NCBI GenBank assembly: GCA_003219095.1
Contig: QHPM01000034.1
Span: 1-5,057 of the forward strand
Length of the DNA stretch: 5,057 nucleotides
Direction: 5' to 3'
Source: Verrucomicrobiota bacterium
Lineage (GTDB): Bacteria > Verrucomicrobiota > Verrucomicrobiia > Chthoniobacterales > UBA10450
The notes under the pieces are model-generated. The model was given only the letters and a program-made list of their open reading frames with translations, did no database searches and was not told the origin of the DNA. The position numbers and the translations under genes are program-made. Within the stretch, counting starts at the first letter, position 1. Each line of letters begins with the position of its first letter. This document shows positions 1-5,057 of the stretch, in pieces.

Positions 1-1
1 G

Positions 2-601
2 GGGCGCGCAAAAAAGATTGTCGATGCGTTCCCGAAATTTCTCGATGAATTCGAAAAGCTAATTGTAGAAAACGAGATCTTGATCGCGCGGACACAGGAG
101 GTCGGCAAACTAACCGCCGAGCTTGCTATTAGTTCTGGTATTACCGGCCCGATGCTGCGTGCATGCGGGGTGAACTATGATATCCGTAAAACGGATGGCT
201 ACGGATATTATCCACGGTTCAAATTTCGCGTTCCGTTAGGGGAACACGGCGACACCTACGATCGTTTAATGATGCGGGCGCTGGAAATGCGCGAAAGCAT
301 CACGATCCTGAAACAAGCCTTCGAACAAATACCTGCCGGTCCGGTCATGAATCCGAAGGTGAAGATCCGCGCGTTCAAACCCCCGGTTGGCGAAGCCTAT
401 GGGCGCATTGAAGCGCCAAAAGGAGAACTTGGCTTCTATTTAATAAGCGACGGTAGTCCGAATCCGTATCGTTACCGTGTCCGCCCGCCAAGTTTTATCA
501 ATCTGACAATCCTGGAAGATCTTTGCCTTGGCCACACCGTAGCTGACGTCATGGTAATTTTAGGCAGCGTCGATATTGTGATGGGGGAAGTTGACCGTTA
601 A
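2..601 (+). CDS. nuoD: NADH-quinone oxidoreductase subunit D (49 kDa subunit), C-terminal part; 5' end outside window
   Basis: NuoD is the 49 kDa subunit of the peripheral arm of complex I and helps build the quinone site. It descends from the [NiFe]-hydrogenase large subunit. The frame is open from base 2, so 199 residues are present and the N-terminal half is missing. The first TTG at 80 is an internal leucine, not a start. Family landmarks are the region FPKFLDEFEKL near the left edge, then ITGPMLRACGV, GDTYDRLMMRALEMRES, EAPKGELGFYLISDG, YRYRVRPPSF and the end ILGSVDIVMGEVDR. The C-terminus has no DPCxxC, so this is a complex I subunit and not a hydrogenase. The stretch between IPAGPV and PPVGEAYGRIEAPKGE is about 25 residues shorter than I recall for E. 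coli and mitochondrial forms, closer to NdhH or Fpo-like versions. Several TTA leucine codons are used, more than in the ace genes. nuoI follows after 103 bp, and no nuoH lies between. Confidence 0.95.
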   Translation, partial: GRAKKIVDAFPKFLDEFEKLIVENEILIARTQEVGKLTAELAISSGITGPMLRACGVNYDIRKTDGYGYYPRFKFRVPLGEHGDTYDRLMMRALEMRESITILKQAFEQIPAGPVMNPKVKIRAFKPPVGEAYGRIEAPKGELGFYLISDGSPNPYRYRVRPPSFINLTILEDLCLGHTVADVMVILGSVDIVMGEVDR

Positions 602-635
602 AAGCTAAAAGGGTTACAATGTTAAAACTGGTTGC

Positions 636-691
636 CGATTTAGCGATTCGACGATTCAACGATTTAACGATTTAACGATTTAAGGATTTAA
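636..691. repeat. Tandem octamer repeat, seven units of CGATTTAA-like sequence
   Basis: Seven contiguous 8-bp units are seen: CGATTTAG (636), CGATTCGA (644), CGATTCAA (652), CGATTTAA (660, 668, 676) and GGATTTAA (684). The three central units are identical and the outer ones have drifted by one or two bases. The array fills most of the nuoD-nuoI gap and ends 13 bp before the nuoI ATG. Because 8 is not a multiple of 3, the TAA in successive units falls in all three + frames (665, 673, 681). The complement TTAAATCG likewise carries TAA in every - frame. Its role is unknown. It could be a slippage-prone neutral array, an unstructured leader helping a start that lacks a Shine-Dalgarno sequence, or a rearrangement scar. 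Confidence 0.95.
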
Positions 692-704
692 CGGTCACGA
701 AGTC

Positions 705-1292
705 ATGATTGGCACAGGTATACTTAAAGGAATGGCGGTGACGGCGCGTAACTTCGTCGGAAGCTATTTCGAGAAAGAGCGCCTAATTACTGTGCAGTAT
801 CCGGAGGAGCGCAGTCCGCTGCCGGAGAATTACCGAAACTTCCCAATCCTCATCTACGATACGGATGACGCGGAAGCGGGATTACGCTGTGTGGCATGCA
901 AGATTTGCGAGAAGGAATGTCCGCCACAGTGCATCTATATAGTTAAGAGCGAAGACAAGAAGCCCGATTACATGGGCAAGCCGCAGTTTTATCCCGCGGT
1001 CTTCGATATCGATATCTCGGTCTGCATGAGTTGTCAGATTTGTGTTGAGGTTTGTCCATTTGAAGCGATCAAGATGGACAAGGTATTTGAGTTAAGTAAG
1101 CGTGAACGTTTCGATGCGTTACTGCAACGGAAGCGCGAGCTATCAAAGTCGAACACCTACTATCATAGCATTCACCCGATCGAGGCTGCCGAAGTTGATA
1201 GCAAGCTAGCCGAAGCGGCGGCGAAGAAAAAGCCGGCACCCGCACCACCGAAAACGGGCCCGGCGGCAGGGGCGCCTTCCCCGGGGAATTAA
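705..1292 (+). CDS. nuoI: NADH-quinone oxidoreductase subunit I (two 4Fe-4S ferredoxin-like subunit)
   Basis: NuoI carries clusters N6a and N6b, which pass electrons along the peripheral arm of complex I towards N2 in NuoB and then to quinone. The 195-residue product starts with MIGTGILKGMAVTARNF, the family's usual N-terminus, then has TVQYPEER at about 29-36. The two cluster motifs are intact: C62, C65, C68 and C72 (CVACKICEKECP), and C107, C110, C113 and C117 (CMSCQICVEVCP). Residues 125-147 resemble the usual helix after the second cluster. From about residue 165 the tail becomes Ala/Pro/Lys-rich low complexity (KKKPAPAPPK, then GPAAGAPSPGN), which is longer than the core needs. The start at 705 is chosen because TAA at 681 blocks extension and the N-terminus matches the family. 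No Shine-Dalgarno sequence precedes it. ATG 732 has AAAGG upstream, but too close, and it would remove conserved residues. No nuoJ or later subunit follows; the next gene is aceB. Confidence 0.93.
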   Translation: MIGTGILKGMAVTARNFVGSYFEKERLITVQYPEERSPLPENYRNFPILIYDTDDAEAGLRCVACKICEKECPPQCIYIVKSEDKKPDYMGKPQFYPAVFDIDISVCMSCQICVEVCPFEAIKMDKVFELSKRERFDALLQRKRELSKSNTYYHSIHPIEAAEVDSKLAEAAAKKKPAPAPPKTGPAAGAPSPGN

Positions 1293-1393
1293 AGGAAGTA
1301 GAGTGCGTGAAAGCGTGGCAAACGTGCTCCGGCCCTGGCAATTTTGCGACGAACGATGGCGTGCCTGCTGCTGTCAGCTAGAATGACTTGCCG

Positions 1394-3001
1394 ATGAAGA
1401 GTTCCGCGATCCCAACTCCAGCGGGTGTCCAGCTGCGCGGTGAACTCGCGCCAGCGTATCCTGAAATCGTTAGCCCGGAAGCGCTCGCCTTCGTTGCCAA
1501 GCTGCAACGCGCTTTCGGCAATCGCCGGGACGAATGTCTACAGCACCGACAGGATCGACAAGCGGCGCTCGACCGCGGCGAAGCACTCGATTTTTTACCG
1601 GAAACAAAATCGATCCGCGAGCGTGATTGGACCTGCGCGCCGATTCCGGCGGATTTGCGCGATCGGCGGGTCGAGATTACGGGCCCGACCGATCGCAAAA
1701 TGGTGATCAACGCGCTCAATTCCGGCGCGAAGGTTTTCATGGCCGATTTCGAAGACGCGAATTCGCCTACTTGGGCGAATGTGGTTGAGGGTCAGATCAA
1801 TCTGCGGGATGCGATCCGGCGCACGATCAGTTTCACCAGCCCGGAGGGAAAAAGCTACCAACTAAAGAAAGAGGTTGCGGTGCTTCTGGTCCGTCCGCGC
1901 GGTTGGCATCTACCGGAGAAGCACGTGTTCGTAGATGGCAAGCCTGTTTCCGGGTCATTATTTGATTTCGGTTTGTATTTTTTTCATAATGCTACGGAGC
2001 TGATGGCGCGCGGCAGCGGGCCCTATTTTTATCTGCCGAAGATGGAAAGCCATCTGGAGGCCCGTCTTTGGAACGACGTGTTCAAAATGGCGCAGGACGA
2101 ACTCGCGATACCACAAGGGACAATCCGCGCCACTGTCCTTATCGAAACGATCCCGGCGGCGTTCGAGATGGATGAGATTCTGTACGAGCTGCGCGAGCAC
2201 TCGGCTGGTCTCAATTGCGGCCGTTGGGATTACATTTTTTCGTGCATCAAAAAGTTTCGAAACAAGCCCGATTTTCTCCTGGCAGATCGTGCCCAGATCA
2301 CGATGACGACGCATTTCATGCGTTCCTACTCGCTCCTGTGCATCAGGACCTGTCACCGGCGAAATATTTTCGCAATGGGGGGAATGGCGGCGCAGATCCC
2401 AGTGAAAAATGACCCGAAGCTGAACGAAGAGGCTTTTGCCAAGGTTCGGGCCGACAAGGAACGCGAAGCCCGCGACGGTCATGACGGGACGTGGGTGGCG
2501 CACCCGGGAATGGTGCAACTCGCGCTCGATGCATTTGACGCGGTGATGCCGCAACCCAATCAAATCGACAAAAAGCGCGAAGACGTTCAAGTTACGGCCC
2601 CGGACTTGCTCGACTTCCGTCCCAGTGAGCCAATCACCGAGCAAGGCCTGCGCACGAACGTCAGCGTTGGTGTGCAATACCTCGCGGCCTGGCTGGGAGG
2701 CAGCGGCGCGGTCCCCATCTTTAATTTGATGGAAGACGCGGCGACGGCGGAAATTTCACGTGCTCAGGTTTGGCAATGGATTCGGCATCCGAGCGCTGAG
2801 TTGAGCGATGGACGCAAAGTGACAAAGGAACTATTCCGAGTCGTGCTGGACGAGGAGTTGGAGAAGATCAAAGAGCAGTTGGGAGAGAAGCGTTTCACGG
2901 CCGCGCGATACGAAGAGGCGCGCGAGCTTTTCGACAAAATCACGACCGACGAAGCGTTCGTCGAATTCCTGACTTTGCCGGGCTACGAGAAATTGCCATG
3001 A
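1394..3001 (+). CDS. aceB: Malate synthase A (glyoxylate bypass)
   Basis: This cytosolic enzyme condenses glyoxylate with acetyl-CoA to give malate and CoA, the second step of the glyoxylate bypass. The 535-residue product aligns end to end with E. coli AceB (about 533 residues), including [73 protein letters not shown] and a C-terminus ending [11 protein letters not shown]. Expected catalytic residues are present (ATG numbering): R169 in [11 protein letters not shown], the Mg2+ ligands E251 (LIETIPA) and D279 (CGRWDYIF), and catalytic base D448 ([11 protein letters not shown]). These match E. coli R166, E250, D278 and D447. It is therefore the shorter A-type and not the ~720-residue G-type. 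TTG at 1388 would add two residues, and TAG at 1379 blocks anything further. Neither start has a clear Shine-Dalgarno sequence. The 101 bp upstream shows no obvious promoter or terminator. The stop overlaps the aceA start by ATGA. Confidence 0.96.
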   Translation: MKSSAIPTPAGVQLRGELAPAYPEIVSPEALAFVAKLQRAFGNRRDECLQHRQDRQAALDRGEALDFLPETKSIRERDWTCAPIPADLRDRRVEITGPTDRKMVINALNSGAKVFMADFEDANSPTWANVVEGQINLRDAIRRTISFTSPEGKSYQLKKEVAVLLVRPRGWHLPEKHVFVDGKPVSGSLFDFGLYFFHNATELMARGSGPYFYLPKMESHLEARLWNDVFKMAQDELAIPQGTIRATVLIETIPAAFEMDEILYELREHSAGLNCGRWDYIFSCIKKFRNKPDFLLADRAQITMTTHFMRSYSLLCIRTCHRRNIFAMGGMAAQIPVKNDPKLNEEAFAKVRADKEREARDGHDGTWVAHPGMVQLALDAFDAVMPQPNQIDKKREDVQVTAPDLLDFRPSEPITEQGLRTNVSVGVQYLAAWLGGSGAVPIFNLMEDAATAEISRAQVWQWIRHPSAELSDGRKVTKELFRVVLDEELEKIKEQLGEKRFTAARYEEARELFDKITTDEAFVEFLTLPGYEKLP

Positions 3002-4281
3002 ATGAAAAAGATGCCTGGACCGATGAGAAGCGTTGGGCAGGGATAAAGCGAAACTATTCGCTAGCGGATGTCGAGCGGCTGCAAGGGAGTGTTGTGGTGG
3101 AACATACTCTGGCCCGGCATGGGGCGGAGAAACTGTGGCGACTTTTGCATACGGAAGAGTACGTCTCGGCACTGGGAGCGCTGACCGGTAATCAAGCAGT
3201 CCAGCAAGTGAAAGCAGGTCTGAAGGCGATCTACGTTAGTGGCTGGCAAGTCGCAGCCGACGCCAACCTCGCCGGGCAAATGTATCCCGACCAGAGTTTG
3301 TATCCGGCAAACAGTGTTCCGGCGGTGGTGAAGCGAATCAATCAGGCGTTGCAGCGCGCGGACCAGATTCATCACTCCGAAGGCAAGAACGACATCGATT
3401 GGTTTGCTCCGATTATTGCGGACGCGGAAGCGGGATTCGGCGGTACACTCAATGTTTTTGAACTGACCAAAGCGATGATCGAAGCGGGTGCGGCCGGTGT
3501 TCATTTCGAAGACCAACTGGCGAGCGAGAAGAAGTGCGGACACATGGGAGGAAAGGTTCTCGTGCCAACGCTAACGGCCATTTCGCATCTGCTCGCGGCA
3601 CGCCTGGCCGCCGATGTCTCCAATGTGCCGACGCTCATCGTCGCGCGCACAGACGCAAATGGCGCGGCCTTGCTCACAAACAATGTGGATGAACGCGATC
3701 ACGCATTCCTTACCGGCGAACGTACGCGCGAAGGGTTTTATCGGGTCCGTGCCGGTCTCGACCAAGCCATTGCACGCGGGCTGAGTTACGCGCCGTATGC
3801 CGACATGATCTGGTGTGAGACGAGCGAGCCAAACCTGAGCGAGGCGCAACGATTCGCCGAAGGCATCAAAGACAAATTCCCGGACAAATTTCTCGCTTAC
3901 AATTGCTCGCCTTCATTCAACTGGAAGAAAAAACTCGACCGGGTGAGCATCGGAAAATTTCAACGCGAGTTAGGCACCATGGGATACAAGTTTCAATTCG
4001 TCACCCTGGCCGGTTTCCACGCGTTGAATTACAGCATGTTTCGCCTGGCCCACGGTTACAAGACGAATGGCATGGTAGCTTATTCGGAGTTACAGGAAGC
4101 AGAATTTGACGCCGAGGCAGATGGCTATACCGCTACCCGGCATCAGCATGAGGTGGGCACCGGTTACTTCGACGCCGTCGCGCAAGTGATTTCCGGAGGT
4201 CAAAGCTCGACCACGGCGTTGCGAGGCTCCACTGAAACGGAACAGTTTGCTGACGTCAGGAAAACGGCGACGCCCACATGA
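2998..4281 (+). CDS. aceA: Isocitrate lyase (glyoxylate bypass)
   Basis: Isocitrate lyase cleaves isocitrate to succinate and glyoxylate, the committed step of the bypass, and supplies glyoxylate to AceB next door. The 427-residue length is typical of the bacterial short form. Visible motifs, in order, are [12 protein letters not shown] (79-90), ADAEAGFGG (141-149, metal and substrate binding), the signature KKCGHMGGK (178-186) with catalytic C180, VARTDAN (215-221), ERTREGFY (241-248), WCETSEP (272-278), [12 protein letters not shown] (302-313) and the C-terminal lid region [19 protein letters not shown] (376-394). [15 protein letters not shown] closes the conserved part. All expected active-site segments are intact, so the enzyme should be active. 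ATG 2998 overlaps the aceB TGA in ATGA and only a weak purine stretch precedes it, so translation is probably coupled to aceB. Its own TGA (4279-4281) overlaps another ATG at 4278, discussed with aceK. Confidence 0.97.
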   Translation: MNEKDAWTDEKRWAGIKRNYSLADVERLQGSVVVEHTLARHGAEKLWRLLHTEEYVSALGALTGNQAVQQVKAGLKAIYVSGWQVAADANLAGQMYPDQSLYPANSVPAVVKRINQALQRADQIHHSEGKNDIDWFAPIIADAEAGFGGTLNVFELTKAMIEAGAAGVHFEDQLASEKKCGHMGGKVLVPTLTAISHLLAARLAADVSNVPTLIVARTDANGAALLTNNVDERDHAFLTGERTREGFYRVRAGLDQAIARGLSYAPYADMIWCETSEPNLSEAQRFAEGIKDKFPDKFLAYNCSPSFNWKKKLDRVSIGKFQRELGTMGYKFQFVTLAGFHALNYSMFRLAHGYKTNGMVAYSELQEAEFDAEADGYTATRHQHEVGTGYFDAVAQVISGGQSSTTALRGSTETEQFADVRKTATPT

Positions 4282-4354
4282 CCGAGGCGATTAGGTTTTG
4301 CAATTGATAGATCACGTCGCTCGTCTCCGTGGCCGCCTTCAGCGCTAGCAGCAT
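4256..4354 (-). CDS. Possible small antisense ORF (32 aa), unrecognised
   Basis: On the - strand, ATG at 4354-4352 opens 32 codons ending in TGA at 4258-4256. It starts [13 protein letters not shown] and ends MWASPFS. GGAGG (the complement of 4360-4364) lies 5 nt upstream of the ATG, the best Shine-Dalgarno match I found beside any start in the window. The frame stays open upstream to a TAA at 4432-4430, so it could also be a fragment of a longer coding sequence carried into this site. The residues look helical and protein-like, while the + strand reading of the same bases is Ser-rich, as expected opposite an Ala/Leu coding strand. It overlaps the aceA 3' end convergently. I recognise no family, and chance is a serious alternative at this length. 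Confidence 0.2.
   Translation of the reverse strand: MLLALKAATETSDVIYQLQNLIASVMWASPFS
4278..4307 (+). other. Possible nine-codon leader reading frame or stranded original aceK start
   Basis: ATG at 4278 overlaps the aceA stop as ATGA, the same arrangement as aceB/aceA. It reads MTEAIRFCN and then meets TGA (4305) followed directly by TAG (4308). The frame is the same as aceK downstream. It may be a decayed ancestral aceK start, or a translated mini-ORF that lowers ribosome delivery to aceK. AGGAAAA at 4258-4264 is too far upstream (13 nt gap) to be a good Shine-Dalgarno sequence. There is no evidence that the peptide itself matters. Confidence 0.35.
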
Positions 4355-4378
4355 TTCACCCTCCGCCAGCTTGACCGA
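4279..4378. repeat. 7-bp direct repeat TGACCGA bracketing an 86-bp interval at the aceA/aceK junction
   Basis: TGACCGA occurs at 4279-4285 and again at 4372-4378. Each copy follows the first base of a start-like codon, ATG at 4278 and TTG at 4371. The repeat period is 93 bp, exactly 31 codons, so both copies are in the aceK frame. The unique interval is 4286-4371. In the aceK frame it holds two stops and then Ser-rich residues unlike AceK. No strong terminal inverted repeats are seen; GGCGATTAGG at one end against GGCGGAGGG from the other end's complement is too weak to claim. The repeat is real. Calling it a target-site duplication or a slippage duplication is inference. Confidence 0.5.
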
Positions 4379-5057
4379 CAGCCGGCTCGCCGCGCTCTGC
4401 GCCGATGCCGCGCAGCGTGCTTTCGCCGATTACGAATCCCGCTTTTACGCCATCACACGGCGAGGGCGCCAGCGGTTTCTGGCCTCAGATTGGGCCGGCT
4501 CTTATGCGGACGCGGGCGAGCGTCTCCATCTATATAGCGAGGTACTCGACAACCTGACCGTTGAAGTCAGGGCTTTAATGGGCGACCGGCTGACCAAACG
4601 GGCAATTTGGACAGCGATCAAAGCGGTTTATTCCTCGTTAATCGCGCGCTCCGCTTCCTGGGAGATTGCAGAAAGCTTTTTCAATTCCTTAACTCGGCGC
4701 GTATTCACCACTGCGGGCGTGGATCAGGCGATTGAGTTTGTAGATACGGATTTTGATGCACCGGCCACAATTTCGGCGCACGAATTGTGCCGCGTTTATT
4801 CTGGCGGGAGTGTGGATGAGCTTCTGTATCGGTTGTTGAGCGACACGTCCGCCGGAGCCTTTCCCGAGGAAGAGTGGGCAGATTTGCGAGGCTCGACAAA
4901 GCTGGCGGCGGATCGGATCGAAACTGACTTGTTCAACGCTAGTTCGGCCAGACCCGATGTCACCCTGGAGGTCTTATCGCATGTTTTTTACCGGGGCGCC
5001 GGAGCATACTTTGTCGGGCGCGCCATATGGAACAGCGACTCTACGCCGATGGCCATT
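4371..5057 (+). CDS. aceK: Isocitrate dehydrogenase kinase/phosphatase, N-terminal part; 3' end outside window
   Basis: AceK phosphorylates isocitrate dehydrogenase to switch it off, sending isocitrate to AceA, and removes the phosphate when the TCA cycle is needed. The frame is open from 4311 to the right edge without a stop. From TTG 4371 it gives 229 residues, about 40% of the ~578 in E. coli AceK. Matches to the AceK regulatory domain are FADYESRFYAITRRGRQRF (18-36), RLHLYSEVLD (51-60), the signature ESFFNS (101-106) and VFYRGAGAYFVGRAIW with MAI at the edge (205-229), aligning with ELFYRNKAAWLVGKL in E. coli. The kinase/phosphatase domain lies beyond the window. TTG 4371 is preferred because it gives MTDSRLAALCADAAQRAF, almost the same N-terminal length as E. 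coli. GTG 4329 is an alternative. Neither has a Shine-Dalgarno sequence. ATG 4278 is in frame but cut off by TGA-TAG at 4305-4310. Low expression relative to aceA is plausible, as known in enterobacteria. Loss of function by a broken start cannot be excluded. Confidence 0.85.
   Translation, partial: MTDSRLAALCADAAQRAFADYESRFYAITRRGRQRFLASDWAGSYADAGERLHLYSEVLDNLTVEVRALMGDRLTKRAIWTAIKAVYSSLIARSASWEIAESFFNSLTRRVFTTAGVDQAIEFVDTDFDAPATISAHELCRVYSGGSVDELLYRLLSDTSAGAFPEEEWADLRGSTKLAADRIETDLFNASSARPDVTLEVLSHVFYRGAGAYFVGRAIWNSDSTPMAI

Noticed and set aside
542..551. GCTGACGTCA (palindrome TGACGTCA) repeated at 4249-4258, considered as an operator
   Set aside because: Both copies are inside coding sequence and simply encode Ala-Asp-Val; two chance copies need no further explanation.
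80..601. TTG at 80 as the start of a short standalone protein
   Set aside because: Conserved NuoD residues continue upstream in the same frame to base 2, so the gene is cut by the window edge.
619..675. 18-codon ORF starting MLKLVADLAIRR between nuoD and nuoI, considered as a nuoH remnant
   Set aside because: Half of it is read from the octamer repeat, it has no clear similarity to NuoH and it stops within the array.
636..691. CRISPR array
   Set aside because: The units are 8 bp and directly adjacent with no spacers, so this is a simple tandem repeat.
1277..1288. Palindrome TTCCCCGGGGAA as a transcription terminator after nuoI
   Set aside because: It has no loop, lies before the stop codon and is not followed by a T-run.
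1293..1393. Promoter, operator or small RNA in the nuoI-aceB gap
   Set aside because: I found no convincing -35/-10 pair, strong inverted repeat or T-run in this 101-bp stretch.
1958..2677. 239-residue open frame on the - strand opposite aceB
   Set aside because: It lies wholly inside the well-conserved aceB reading frame, shows no recognisable domain and has the composition expected of an antisense shadow.
4705..4899. 64-residue - strand ORF inside aceK
   Set aside because: The + strand codes for clear AceK sequence (around ESFFNS and after), so this is a shadow frame.

Overview
The window reads as ordinary bacterial chromosome from a respiring, probably free-living bacterium. All five recognisable genes lie on the + strand. 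They are the 3' end of a complex I subunit gene (nuoD), a complete complex I ferredoxin-like subunit (nuoI), malate synthase A (aceB), isocitrate lyase (aceA) and the 5' part of isocitrate dehydrogenase kinase/phosphatase (aceK). The lineage cannot be fixed from the sequence. The aceBAK order is best known from gammaproteobacteria, but the NuoD and NuoI variants, the intergenic octamer repeats and the general lack of Shine-Dalgarno sequences suggest something else. A soil Verrucomicrobiota or Acidobacteriota-like genome is my low-confidence guess.

Layout: positions 2-601 hold the C-terminal 199 residues of NuoD. Positions 602-704 are intergenic and contain seven tandem copies of an 8-bp unit close to CGATTTAA (636-691). 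NuoI follows at 705-1292 with two intact 4Fe-4S motifs. A gap of about 100 bp (1293-1393) with no convincing signal leads to aceB (1394-3001), which overlaps aceA (2998-4281) by ATGA. aceK runs off the right edge. Its body is recognisable from about 4371, and it has no long ORF with an ATG start.

Function: AceB and AceA form the glyoxylate bypass, which lets cells grow on acetate or fatty acids. AceK reversibly phosphorylates isocitrate dehydrogenase and so decides how isocitrate is divided between the TCA cycle and the bypass. The neighbouring nuo genes serve the respiratory chain that reoxidises the carriers. The proximity is suggestive, but nothing here shows co-transcription between nuoI and aceB.

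No unknown defence or mobile system is visible. The most interesting point is the aceA/aceK junction. The ATG overlapping the aceA stop is in frame with aceK but is followed nine codons later by TGA-TAG. A 7-bp direct repeat (TGACCGA) brackets a 93-bp in-frame interval. Removing that interval on paper gives an ATGA-overlapped aceK with a normal-length N-terminus. This looks like a small insertion or duplication that separated aceK from its original start. The interval also carries a short antisense ORF with a good Shine-Dalgarno sequence.
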